A stretch of DNA of 64,000 bases from Carnobacterium inhibens subsp. inhibens DSM 13024 (GTDB taxonomy: Bacteria > Bacillota > Bacilli > Lactobacillales > Carnobacteriaceae), in contig NZ_JQIV01000006.1 of NCBI RefSeq assembly GCF_000746825.1, positions 1,178,001 to 1,242,000 of the forward strand, read 5' to 3'. Shown piece after piece: positions 43,414 to 52,255 of the stretch. Made by a program: the position numbers and the translations under genes. Below the pieces are notes generated by a model. It saw only the letters and a list, made by a program, of their open reading frames with translations. It ran no database searches and had not been told where the DNA came from. How positions within the stretch are numbered: position 1 is the stretch's first letter; each line of letters begins with the position of its first letter.

Positions 43414-43692
43414 ATGTATAACACTAAAAAAAATACTCAAAAATGGCCAACAATTTTAATTTTGATCTCATTTGTATTAACTATCGCTTCTATTTTTATT
43501 CAAAGTCAATTTTCTTTGTTCACCTTCCCTATCTTTCTTGGTGTTCTCATTGTTGCCATCTTATTAAATACTTTATCAATTGCTTTATCTTTAAAAGCAA
43601 GAAATCAAATGTATACAATTATCTTATTTATTCTTAATTTGCTAATTATTGCTTTTCTAGCGTTCACTCTCTATACTCTTTTAATGGCTTAA
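43414..43692 (+). CDS. Hypothetical three-helix membrane protein
   Basis: 92 residues with three membrane helices (about 13-31, 35-56, 68-90) and short basic loops. No known motif. The ATG is preceded by ACTGGAG. Monocistronic, without clear partners; function unknown. Confidence 0.7.
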   Translation: MYNTKKNTQKWPTILILISFVLTIASIFIQSQFSLFTFPIFLGVLIVAILLNTLSIALSLKARNQMYTIILFILNLLIIAFLAFTLYTLLMA

Positions 43693-43802
43693 ATCAATTA
43701 GGAACTCTTCTTCCAAAAATCTTCACATTTTCTTTTACTTAAGATCATAAAAAAGGACAAGGTTACCGTTAATTTTTCATATTTAGCGTCTATACTAAAG
43801 AC

Positions 43803-43900
43803 ATACCAAACCTAAAACTTTTTCTTTTCTACTTATTTATCCCCATGAATAAGTAACCCCCTTTTTTAAGCCTTTGCTTTCATTAGCAAAGGCTTTTTTT
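43803..43900 (+). ncRNA. Candidate trans-acting small RNA with C-rich loops
   Basis: A possible -10 TATACT (43791-43796, weak -35) precedes about 95 bases with no frame. Hairpin 1 is ACTTATT (43831-43837) / AATAAGT (43848-43854), with loop TATCCCCATG. A single-stranded AACCCCCTTTTTT follows, then a strong terminator AAGCCTTTGCT (43868-43878) / AGCAAAGGCTT (43885-43895) and T7. UCCCC in a loop and CCCCCUUUUUU between hairpins are hallmarks of Gram-positive sRNAs that pair with ribosome sites (RoxS/RsaE and csRNA types). Confidence 0.5.
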
Positions 43901-43924
43901 CATATAAGAGTAATTTTTTTACTC

Positions 43925-43960
43925 CACTCTTTCGTAAGAGACCATTTGACGGAAGAATGG
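43925..43960. repeat. Decayed single copy of the TGACGTAAGAGTG hairpin repeat
   Basis: CACTCTTTCGT (43925-43935) and GACGGAAGAATGG (43948-43960) correspond to the arms of the 52 bp repeat family, with several changes. Located between the sRNA candidate and the pepF terminator. Confidence 0.45.
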
Positions 43961-43973
43961 CGACTTCTGAAAG

Positions 43974-44028
43974 CAAAAAAAAACTCATTCTTACTTTTGA
44001 TGAAAGTATCAAAAGTAAAAATAAGTTT
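43974..44028 (-). terminator. Terminator after pepF
   Basis: Long stem of about 21 bp (43981-44001 with 44008-44028, three mismatches) and a T-rich run on the minus strand. Confidence 0.88.
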
Positions 44029-44045
44029 TCTGCTGTGAATGGTGT

Positions 44046-45857
44046 TTATTTAGTTGTTTCGCTGGTTAAAGCAATAATCGTATCCACTGTTTCATCTAAA
44101 TAATGAATTGTATCTGATAATGGTTTATCTGTTGTAATATCTACGCCAGCAATTTTAGCAGCTTCAGCTGGACGATATTGGTCTCCAAGAGCCAAGAATT
44201 CTAACCACTCATCTACTGCTGGTTGCCCCAATTCTTTGATACGCAAAAACGCTTGAGTCGCAATCGTCAATCCTGCAGAATAAGTATAAGAGTATAACCC
44301 CATATAGTAATGGCTTTGGCGCATCCAAGTTAATTCTGCTCCTGGATTGATTTCAACTGCATCTCCCCAGAATTTATTCAAAACAGAACGTTTAATTTCA
44401 CTTAATTGAGCAGCATCAAAGCTTTTGCCTTCATCAATCAATTGGTAAACTTCACGTTGATAAGCAGCTTCCAATAAATGAGTAATAAAGTTATGGAAAT
44501 ACGTATTTGAGATCATGTTTGATAAAGCATAACGTTTTTCACGTGGGTTGTCGCTTTTACGTTTTAACGATTCTGTCAATAATAATTCGTTAAATGTAGA
44601 AGGTGCTTCAATCAAGTAAAGTGATGGCTCTGCACCTAAAATAGCATTGTTTTCGTTAGACATAATGCCTTGACCAGCATGTCCCAATTCATGGATAAAT
44701 GTATAAACATCTGACAACTGGTTGTTCCAAGACATCAAAATATAAGGATGTTTGCCATAAGGAGATGTACAGAATCCGCCGGTTGATTTCCCTTTATTTT
44801 GGACGAAATCCACCCAACGTTCTGGATAAGCTTTCATGATTCGATCAACATACTCTTGACCTAAAACACTTACTGCATCAGCAACCAGTTCTTTTGATTT
44901 TTCTATCGTAACTTCTGATGAATAATCAGCATCTAAATCGATTTTCAAATCAGCGTAGGTCATTTTGTTCAGTCCATTGACTTCTTTAACATGTGTAATG
45001 TATTTTTGCATCACAGGTGCTAAATCAGTCATAATGCTATCAATTTGACGATTGTATAATGAACGATCAACTTCTTGATCATATAAAAGATAATCAATAA
45101 CCGAATCAAATCCGCGCATCGTAGCAATTGTTTTTTCTTTTTGAACTTGTGTATAATAAGCAGCTGCCACAACGTTTTGATAGTTGCTCAATACAGCTGA
45201 AAATTTATCAAATGCCGCACGACGAATGGCTGTGTCCGCATGATACATATAATGTTCTTCATAGAGTACAAAACTTAGTGGGTACTCTTTTCCATCTACA
45301 CTAAAGGTTCCAAAGTCCATATCTGCTAATCGTGCTTGTTCGTATATCGCTTCTGGAGCATTAAGAACGGGCGACAGTTGAGCAAATGCTTTTTCAACTT
45401 TAGGATCTAATTGAATCTTTTTGTCTTCTTTGATGTGACGAATAAATGAAGCAAATTGAGGTTCTTCTGTTTCTACTTGATCTAAGACAACTGTGTCAGC
45501 TGCTTTTAATTCTGAATCAAAGAAAGATAATTGAGCACTCACTTCTGCTAATACATTTTCTATTGAACGAGACCGTTGCGTATTTTCAGGATTTGTTAAA
45601 TCAGTAGCCGTCGGTAAAAATGCATAATGATTTATCCAATCTGCGTTTTGTGTAATTTCACTGTATTCTTTTAAAGCTGTTTGGATCGTTTGAGCATCTG
45701 TTAAATTTCCTTCATAAGCTGTGCAGAATTGTTTAACTGCTGATTGCATATCGGCTACTGCCGTTTCGAAAGCTTCTTTAGTAGGATATAAGCCAGTAAG
45801 ATCCCATGTTAATGCTTCAGGGACATCTGCTCTATTTTTCAATTCTTCTTGTGTCAT
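44046..45857 (-). CDS. pepF: Oligoendopeptidase F (M3B)
   Basis: 603-residue cytoplasmic zinc metallopeptidase. The HEXXH motif appears as FIHELGHAGQG, and the third ligand Glu lies in the EAPSTFNELLLTE helix. It cleaves peptides of about 7-17 residues brought in by Opp-type transporters. ATG 45857 has AAGGAG 8-9 bases upstream; a longer frame includes that site. It is near pepT and the oligopeptide-binding lipoprotein, forming a peptide-use neighbourhood. Confidence 0.96.
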   Translation of the reverse strand: MTQEELKNRADVPEALTWDLTGLYPTKEAFETAVADMQSAVKQFCTAYEGNLTDAQTIQTALKEYSEITQNADWINHYAFLPTATDLTNPENTQRSRSIENVLAEVSAQLSFFDSELKAADTVVLDQVETEEPQFASFIRHIKEDKKIQLDPKVEKAFAQLSPVLNAPEAIYEQARLADMDFGTFSVDGKEYPLSFVLYEEHYMYHADTAIRRAAFDKFSAVLSNYQNVVAAAYYTQVQKEKTIATMRGFDSVIDYLLYDQEVDRSLYNRQIDSIMTDLAPVMQKYITHVKEVNGLNKMTYADLKIDLDADYSSEVTIEKSKELVADAVSVLGQEYVDRIMKAYPERWVDFVQNKGKSTGGFCTSPYGKHPYILMSWNNQLSDVYTFIHELGHAGQGIMSNENNAILGAEPSLYLIEAPSTFNELLLTESLKRKSDNPREKRYALSNMISNTYFHNFITHLLEAAYQREVYQLIDEGKSFDAAQLSEIKRSVLNKFWGDAVEINPGAELTWMRQSHYYMGLYSYTYSAGLTIATQAFLRIKELGQPAVDEWLEFLALGDQYRPAEAAKIAGVDITTDKPLSDTIHYLDETVDTIIALTSETTK

Positions 45858-45999
45858 TTTATCGCGCTCCTTCATCCATTCCATTTAGGTGGTTAGTCAA
45901 AATCTCTTCTTCTCTAGTATAGCACTAACTGATTTGCAGGTTGAAAACTTCTTTATCTCAGGCAAAAAAAACTCCATAAGAGATAAGCCTTTTTTTAAG

Positions 46000-46141
46000 T
46001 ACCATAAGATTAAACTAATTTATTCTTGTGGTACGTACTCTGCCTTTGTATACCATAAAGATTTAAAAAAATACCTTTATGGTGTGTAAACTGCTTTTGA
46101 GTACCATAAGATTAAAAATAATCTATCCTTATGGTACACAA
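46000..46141. repeat. Tandem array of three 51 bp hairpin units (TACCATAAG type)
   Basis: TACCATAA recurs at 46000, 46051 and 46102, exactly 51 bases apart. Each unit is a hairpin: GTACCATAAGA with TTCTTGTGGTAC (45999-46034), ACCATAAAG with CTTTATGGT (46052-46081), GTACCATAAG with CTTATGGTAC (46101-46136). Loops and spacers vary, and a decayed first unit (ACTCCATAAG, 45971) precedes. It fills the gap between pepF and the pepT stop. Confidence 0.9.
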
Positions 46142-46156
46142 ACCGACTTTATATAC

Positions 46157-47386
46157 TTATTTTTTTGAATTTAATCGAGCGATTTCGATCACGACTTGAG
46201 CGGCTTGCTGCATACCTTCGAGCGAAACGAATTCATATTTGCCATGCAAATTCTCAGCGCCTGTAAAAATGTTTGGTGTAGGCAATCCTTTATACGTAAT
46301 AATACTGCCATCCGTTCCACCTCTAAATGGCTTCACATCAGGTTCGATACCGATTGAGCGGTAAGCCTCTAAAGCTAGCTCTACTATCGAAAAATCTTTT
46401 TCAATGATGTCGCGCATATTGTAGTATTGATCGTATAAATGTAATGCAATACGAGGGTGGTCAAACGATTGATTGAACTGATCAACTAATGCGGCAAACT
46501 GTTTCTTGCGTTTCTCAAAAGTAGCTTTATCGTGATCTCGAATGATATACGTTGCTTTTACTTCATCAATTGTTCCAATTTGGCTGGACAACATGTAAAA
46601 ACCTTCATATCCTGCTGTTTTTTCTGGAACTTCTTCTTGCGGCAATGCCGTTGCAAATTGAGCTGCTACTAACAAGGCATTAACCATACTGTCTTTAGCT
46701 GATCCTGGGTGCACACTCGTTCCTTTAATCGTTAATTCAGCTTGAGCTGCATTAAATGTCTCGTATTCAAATTTCCCAACTACTCCACTATCTAGTGTAT
46801 ACGCAAAATCGGCTTGAAAATGGTCGACATCAAATAATAACGCTCCGCGCCCAATTTCTTCATCTGGGCCAAAAGCTACTCGTATTTTTCCGTGTGGAAG
46901 TTCTTGATGTTGAATCAATTCTTCCATTGCGGTAACAATCGAAGCCATCCCCGCCTTATCATCTGCTCCCAGCAATGTTGTGCCATCTGTCGTGACCAAG
47001 GTTTTTCCAATATAATTTACTAGTTGAGGAAATTCAGTCGTCGTCATTACAATTCCAAGATCTTCATTAAGCAAAATATCTTTCCCATCATAATTCTTGT
47101 GTATTTGAGGTTGAATATTTTCCGCATTAAAATCAGCTGTATCAATATGAGCGATAAATCCGATTACTGGAACATCAACCATTAAATTGCTCGGCAATGT
47201 TGCTGTTACAAATCCATTAGCCTCATTATATTCAACTTCTTTCATACCTATTTTTTTTAATTCTTCAGCTAACGTCAACGCAAATTCAACTTGAGTATAA
47301 GTAGTTGGTACGGTCTGACTGTTCATGTCAGACCGTGTATTGACTTTGGCATAGTTTACAAATCGTTCGAGTAAGTGTTCATTCAT
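46157..47386 (-). CDS. pepT: Peptidase T (tripeptidase)
   Basis: 409-residue M20B metallopeptidase removing N-terminal residues from tripeptides in the cytoplasm. Zinc ligands and catalytic residues are visible in GFIAHIDTADF, LLGADDKAGMASIV, FGPDEEIGRGALLF and FTGAENLHGKYEFV. ATG 47386 (MNEHLLERF) follows TAGGAG and lies 13 bp after the oppA-type stop; longer frames run into that gene. Confidence 0.97.
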   Translation of the reverse strand: MNEHLLERFVNYAKVNTRSDMNSQTVPTTYTQVEFALTLAEELKKIGMKEVEYNEANGFVTATLPSNLMVDVPVIGFIAHIDTADFNAENIQPQIHKNYDGKDILLNEDLGIVMTTTEFPQLVNYIGKTLVTTDGTTLLGADDKAGMASIVTAMEELIQHQELPHGKIRVAFGPDEEIGRGALLFDVDHFQADFAYTLDSGVVGKFEYETFNAAQAELTIKGTSVHPGSAKDSMVNALLVAAQFATALPQEEVPEKTAGYEGFYMLSSQIGTIDEVKATYIIRDHDKATFEKRKKQFAALVDQFNQSFDHPRIALHLYDQYYNMRDIIEKDFSIVELALEAYRSIGIEPDVKPFRGGTDGSIITYKGLPTPNIFTGAENLHGKYEFVSLEGMQQAAQVVIEIARLNSKK

Positions 47387-47399
47387 TTTTTTCATTCTC

Positions 47400-49070
47400 C
47401 TATTCTTCAACATAAGCATTACGGTAATCATAACGAGAACTGACGGAATGAACTTCAACGCCTTTCAGTTTTGGATTACGTAAATGTACTTCAGCAGTGT
47501 GGTACAAAGGGATAAAGCCCTTTTCTTTTAGCATGATAGCTTGAGCGTCAAGCATATCTTTCCATCGTGCTTCTATATCGTTTGCATTGATCGTTTCTGC
47601 ATCATTTAATAATTGATCTACTTTTTCATTTTTGTAAGGTCCATTATTGAATGTTGTCTCGCTATTCATGATGTCTAGCAAGTTGATAGCATCTGGTAAA
47701 ATTGCTCCCCAGCCCCCTAGAATTATATCAAAATCACCTGATTGACCTTTTTCGATTCGATTATTTTTGGGTACATTTGTCAGATTGATTGTTAGTCCGT
47801 CAAAATTATTTTGCAATTCACCTTGAACATATTGGCCTACTAACTTACTGGTTTCATCATCATCTGCCAGCAAGGCCAATTCAATCGTATCGACGCCTAA
47901 TTCTTCTTTTGCTTCTTCATATAGTTGTTTCGCTTTTTCTGTGTCATACGTCAAGAAATCCCCTGCATCATCAGCAAAGTCGTTCCCAGTAACGGGATTC
48001 GTTACAAAGTCATGTGGAACCAATGCTTTAGCTGGAAGTGATCCGTTTCCTAAAATGGTATTAGCTAGTTCTTCACGATTTAGAACTAATGAAAAGGCCT
48101 CTCTCAATTTTTCATTAGAAATCATCGGTACATCTGTATAATTAAATTGCAGAAAATTTGTACGAGCTTCGGGCTCTACTACATAAGCCTCATGATCTAC
48201 ATATTGTTTTGCGATTTCTCCTGAAAGAATAGCATCATCTAATCCCCCTGATTCAAATAAGTTGAGTGCTGTTGAAACTTCCTTGATCACTTGAACATCA
48301 ATGCTCTCTAATGCCACATTTTCTGCATCCCAATAGTCTGAATTTTTTTCATAGCTCCAAGCTTGGTTCGTTCCATCCCATCCGGTTAAAATAAATGGTC
48401 CGTTTGATAAAGTAGTATCACTACTTGTTCCATAATTTGAGCCCATTTCCTCTACAAACGTTTGATTTTGTGGAAAAAACGGCATAAAGGCCATTTCACC
48501 TAAGAAATAAGACACCGGTACATTCAATTCTACTTTTAATTCATAATCGTCAACAGCTTCTATACCGAGTTCTTCAGGTTTCATCTCACCATTGATGATT
48601 TCTTCTGCATTTACAACAGAAGTAAACATATACGAATAAGGAGCAGCCTTTTCAGGATTGACCGCTTGTCTCCAAGCATAAACAAAATCATGTGCTGTGA
48701 CGGGGTCGCCATTTGACCATTTTGCATCTTCCCTAAGTTTGAAGGTATAAGTTAATCCATCTTCTGAAATATTCGTCTCTTCAGCTAATGCTGGAACCGG
48801 CTGATTGTCCTCATCTAGTCGATACAAACCTTCTAAGTATTGGTTCATAGCTGTATTTGTTCCAATATCAGATACCAGCAATGTATCTCCTGTGGATAAC
48901 TCATTTAATACTCCTACAGAAATTGTTTGATCTGATGCATGATTCTTTCCTTCATTAGATCCTTCTGCGTTTGTTGATTTTGTATCACCATTAGATCCAC
49001 CACATGCTGCAAGTACAGCAGCTGTTAGTGCCAGCCCTATAGATAATGCGCCTTTTTTATTTATTTCCAT
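47400..49070 (-). CDS. oppA: Oligopeptide ABC transporter substrate-binding lipoprotein
   Basis: 556 residues of the SBP family 5. A signal peptide with lipobox LAAC (Cys about 23) is followed by an acidic, low-complexity linker and the ligand-binding fold (KWSNGDPVTAHDFVYAWRQA is the family signature; SNGPFILTGW). It captures extracellular peptides for an Opp permease, which is not in this window, so it is an orphan binding protein cotranscribed with pepT. Confidence 0.94.
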   Translation of the reverse strand: MEINKKGALSIGLALTAAVLAACGGSNGDTKSTNAEGSNEGKNHASDQTISVGVLNELSTGDTLLVSDIGTNTAMNQYLEGLYRLDEDNQPVPALAEETNISEDGLTYTFKLREDAKWSNGDPVTAHDFVYAWRQAVNPEKAAPYSYMFTSVVNAEEIINGEMKPEELGIEAVDDYELKVELNVPVSYFLGEMAFMPFFPQNQTFVEEMGSNYGTSSDTTLSNGPFILTGWDGTNQAWSYEKNSDYWDAENVALESIDVQVIKEVSTALNLFESGGLDDAILSGEIAKQYVDHEAYVVEPEARTNFLQFNYTDVPMISNEKLREAFSLVLNREELANTILGNGSLPAKALVPHDFVTNPVTGNDFADDAGDFLTYDTEKAKQLYEEAKEELGVDTIELALLADDDETSKLVGQYVQGELQNNFDGLTINLTNVPKNNRIEKGQSGDFDIILGGWGAILPDAINLLDIMNSETTFNNGPYKNEKVDQLLNDAETINANDIEARWKDMLDAQAIMLKEKGFIPLYHTAEVHLRNPKLKGVEVHSVSSRYDYRNAYVEE

Positions 49071-49339
49071 GACTCTACCCCCAAAAATTAAAGTATTATT
49101 ATTCTAACACAAAACTATTCTAATTTTAATCTTTTACTCATTTCACATTCGTTTTTTTAATAATAACTAAATAAGGCCTGTCAATGGTGTATATTCTTCC
49201 AGATTCTATTTTCTTTAAAAATAGAATCCATCCCTATATAGCAATCGACTTGTTTGGGTGGTATACTGCTAATTGCGTTAAAATTCAGTTGAAAGAAATT
49301 CCTTTTATTTTTTCAACATTCAAAAAGGAGATTAGCCAA

Positions 49340-51586
49340 TTGAAAGACAGCCTATCTACAGAACAACAACGTGTCCATGCCGTTGTTAAAAAAATCCAAG
49401 CAGAATTAGAAGAACTCAAAGAAACAGTTGCACAAGACAGTGCTGAACAAAAAAGACGGTTAAAAGAATCCGGTGAGATTAAAATCAATCAAGGTTCAAG
49501 TGAAAGTATGTGGGAATCAGCCGGGGAATTACGTGCAGTGGAACAAGATTTATTGATCCGCAGCAAAACATTAGCAAAAAATCAAAACCGTGTTATTGCT
49601 TTAGAAAAAATGGTAGATGATCCTTATTTTGGTCGTATTGATTATGAAGATGAATACGGTCAAGAAACAATTTACATTGGTATAAGCTCTGTATTTGATG
49701 AATATGATAATTTAGTCGTTGATTGGCGATCACCTATCGCTTCACTTTATTACGAAGGAAATGTAGGGGATACGATCCCTTTGACTATTAGAGAGCAACG
49801 GCTATCTCTTTCAATCGAGTTGAAACGACAATTTTTGATCCGTCAAGCTAAAATCATTCAAATGTTAGATACAGATAATGTTATGGGTGACCCTTATTTA
49901 TTGGAAGTTTTAGAAGACCGCTCTTCTTACCAAATGGGAGCTGTCGTTTCAACGTTGCAAAAAGAGCAAAATCAAATTGTACGAGATACTTCTGCTAAAG
50001 TGACCTTAATCGAAGGCGTAGCAGGATCTGGAAAAACAGTTGTTTTGATGCAAAAAATTGCTTATCTGCTTTATACGTTCAGAGACCAATTAAAAGCTTC
50101 TGAAATTATTTTATTTTCACCAAATAAAATTTTCCAAACGTATATTTCTCAAGTATTACCTGAATTAGGTGAACTAAACGTGACGAGCCATACTTTCCCA
50201 GAATTTATGAAATCGCGAGTGCCAAAATTCAATCTCATTACGAACCAAGACGAAAAGTTGTCGGACATCACATTATTGAAAGGCAGTTTACAATTTTCAG
50301 CTGCTTTGAAACGCTATACCAATCGATTAAAAACGAATTATATACGTTTTTCTTCGCTCTCTTTTCAAGGTGAGATCATCATCTCTAAAGAAGAGATCAA
50401 AGAATTATTTTACAGTATCGAAAGCAAAGGGACTTTAGCCAGCAAATTAGGCTTGCTCCAAAGAATACTGACTCAAAAAGTAGAACAGTTAAAAGGGTCT
50501 CAACGAACGGCTAAATGGGTAGAAGATGTACTGCTTTCAATGTCAGACGCTGAATTACGTCAACATGAAAGTGATGCGAAAGATGAACAAAAAGCTGAAG
50601 AAACGTTGATCGATTCGATTTTAGAGACTGCTTATGCTCCAGTGATTAAGAGAATAAAAAGATTGGCTTTTATTCGTTACCAACATCAATATATTCATTT
50701 CTTAAAAGCTATTCCAAAATTGATTTCACTAGAAGACTTTTCGATCACTGAAGAGATCTGGACTGAACACATCCAACAAGTCCTGACAAATATGGCACAC
50801 AAAAAATTAGCTTTGGAAGATATGGATGCCTTTTACAGCTTATTCCAATTAATGAATGGCCCAATCAGTACAACTAAATTCAAATACATTTGTCTTGATG
50901 AGGTACAAGATTTCTCTCCATTCCAATTGCAAATGCTAAAAGACTTCTATCCAACAGCCCATTTTGTGATGAGTGGCGATTTAAATCAAAATATTTTGAT
51001 GAAAAGAGTCTCTTTTAATGATTTAGAGACCATTTTTAGTGAAAGTTCTTTCCAACGCTACCAGTTGTTGACCAGTTACCGTTCTACAAATGAAATTATT
51101 CGATTCTCAAATCATTTCTTAGGAGAAAAACCGGCTGTAGAAACGACTTTTCGTGAAGGAAAAAAACCAGAAGTGATTGTAGCCAATGAGTCCATTCCTT
51201 ATATGGATTATGTACAGAAAAAAGTTGCTGGAAGTAAAAAAGCTAGTACTCGTGTAGCTTTTATTACTAAAAATTATGCAGAAGCGGAACGTTTTTATCA
51301 AGAACTGACCAATGCTGGTATTGAAAGCAACTTAGTCTTAAAAGATACAGATAATAGCCATTATCCCGTTATTGTCATTCCTGTACAGTTAGCTAAAGGT
51401 TTGGAATTTGATGTTGTTTTTGCTCTTTTCCACTATTCGACTCACTCTTCTTCTAACGATCTATCTACTGCTTATACCATTTGTAGTAGAGCAATGCATG
51501 AGCTGTATTTCTTGGCATCTAGCATTGAAGATCCTTTTGTACAAAGAGTCGAACCAACTGATTACCACTTAGTAGAATTAAATTAA
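49340..51586 (+). CDS. helD: HelD-type RNA polymerase recycling ATPase/UvrD-like helicase
   Basis: 748 residues. The N-terminal antiparallel coiled coil (about 1-85) leads to the HelD block DDPYFGRIDYEDEYG and VVDWRSPIASLYYEG. Walker A GVAGSGKT is at about 226-233, Walker B is in YICLDEVQDFSPFQ, and helicase motifs follow (SYRSTNEIIRFSNHF; ARAMHELYFL-like end). HelD removes RNA polymerase from stalled complexes. TTG 49340 is chosen for AAAGGAG 9 bases upstream and because the family begins with this coiled coil; a frame 52 codons longer lacks both. Confidence 0.92.
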   Translation: MKDSLSTEQQRVHAVVKKIQAELEELKETVAQDSAEQKRRLKESGEIKINQGSSESMWESAGELRAVEQDLLIRSKTLAKNQNRVIALEKMVDDPYFGRIDYEDEYGQETIYIGISSVFDEYDNLVVDWRSPIASLYYEGNVGDTIPLTIREQRLSLSIELKRQFLIRQAKIIQMLDTDNVMGDPYLLEVLEDRSSYQMGAVVSTLQKEQNQIVRDTSAKVTLIEGVAGSGKTVVLMQKIAYLLYTFRDQLKASEIILFSPNKIFQTYISQVLPELGELNVTSHTFPEFMKSRVPKFNLITNQDEKLSDITLLKGSLQFSAALKRYTNRLKTNYIRFSSLSFQGEIIISKEEIKELFYSIESKGTLASKLGLLQRILTQKVEQLKGSQRTAKWVEDVLLSMSDAELRQHESDAKDEQKAEETLIDSILETAYAPVIKRIKRLAFIRYQHQYIHFLKAIPKLISLEDFSITEEIWTEHIQQVLTNMAHKKLALEDMDAFYSLFQLMNGPISTTKFKYICLDEVQDFSPFQLQMLKDFYPTAHFVMSGDLNQNILMKRVSFNDLETIFSESSFQRYQLLTSYRSTNEIIRFSNHFLGEKPAVETTFREGKKPEVIVANESIPYMDYVQKKVAGSKKASTRVAFITKNYAEAERFYQELTNAGIESNLVLKDTDNSHYPVIVIPVQLAKGLEFDVVFALFHYSTHSSSNDLSTAYTICSRAMHELYFLASSIEDPFVQRVEPTDYHLVELN

Positions 51587-51589
51587 ACC

Positions 51590-51630
51590 TAAAAGGAAGA
51601 TAAAAAGCAGCAGCTTTTTATCTTCCTTTT
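51590..51630. terminator. Bidirectional terminator between helD and PNPOx-like gene
   Basis: AAAAGGAAGATAAAAAGC pairs perfectly with GCTTTTTATCTTCCTTTT around a 4-base loop AGCA, with T-runs on both strands. Confidence 0.92.
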
Positions 51631-51641
51631 CATTTTTCTAA

Positions 51642-52061
51642 TTAGTTTAAATCAACCGAGATAACTTCAGTATCTTTTGTACCTCGAAGCGTTACTGTAT
51701 CAGGTTGAATTTTTAAAATAACAATATTAGGATCATCTTTTCCATCAAAAATAAGATTCATGTATGGGCTCCACAAATGCTCGATCAGCGATTGATCCTC
51801 CGTAATCGTAACTTGTCCCGCAATTTCAACGTATTTATTATTCAGCAGTCCTGTATCGTATCCTAATAAAATAAACGCATTAGGGTTTTCTTCTAAATCT
51901 TCTACTTTGTCTGTTCGTTTATCGGTTAACGTGTAAAGAATAAAACCTTCATTAAAAAAAGTCATGTAACGAGATACGGGTTTATTACCTGAGATAGTCG
52001 ACAGAGTTCCTATATTATTCTTTTCAATAATTTTTAAAGCTTTTTCGCGTTCATCAGCCAT
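51642..52061 (-). CDS. PNPOx-fold protein (general stress protein 26-like)
   Basis: 139-residue split-barrel flavin-binding-type protein. It begins MADEREKALKIIEKNNIGTL, with SRYMTFFNEGFILYTLTDKR and the FILLGYD strand. Members bind FMN or similar and take part in stress responses; the reaction is unknown. ATG 52061 follows GGAGGG; an upstream frame includes that site. A 13-base motif shared with the Mn-catalase gene lies 52 bases upstream. Confidence 0.85.
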   Translation of the reverse strand: MADEREKALKIIEKNNIGTLSTISGNKPVSRYMTFFNEGFILYTLTDKRTDKVEDLEENPNAFILLGYDTGLLNNKYVEIAGQVTITEDQSLIEHLWSPYMNLIFDGKDDPNIVILKIQPDTVTLRGTKDTEVISVDLN

Positions 52062-52112
52062 AATTGCATCCCTCCATTTTTCATTTATTATGTCATAACC
52101 TGAGTTCTTATT

Positions 52113-52125
52113 CAAAGAATACGCT
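52113..52125 (-). promoter_or_regulatory. AGCGTATTCTTTG motif upstream of PNPOx-like gene
   Basis: Minus strand AGCGTATTCTTTG, identical to the motif at 56024-56036 before Mn-catalase. With its flanks (AGAAAGCGTATTCT) it resembles a degenerate cre (CcpA) site, matching 11 of 14 positions. Confidence 0.45.
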
Positions 52126-52255
52126 TTCTACAAGTAGGAATCCATATCTTTTTACACTATTTTTTACATATGTCATACTAAGGATAACTTTCATTTGAAC
52201 TAAGTTTCTATATTGTTGCCTAAACTATTCTGAACTACAATGAGGAGGAATTAAG

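Noticed and set aside
45889-46089. 66-codon plus-strand frame downstream of pepF
   Set aside because: It runs through the 51 bp hairpin array, lacks a ribosome site and has repeat-derived sequence.
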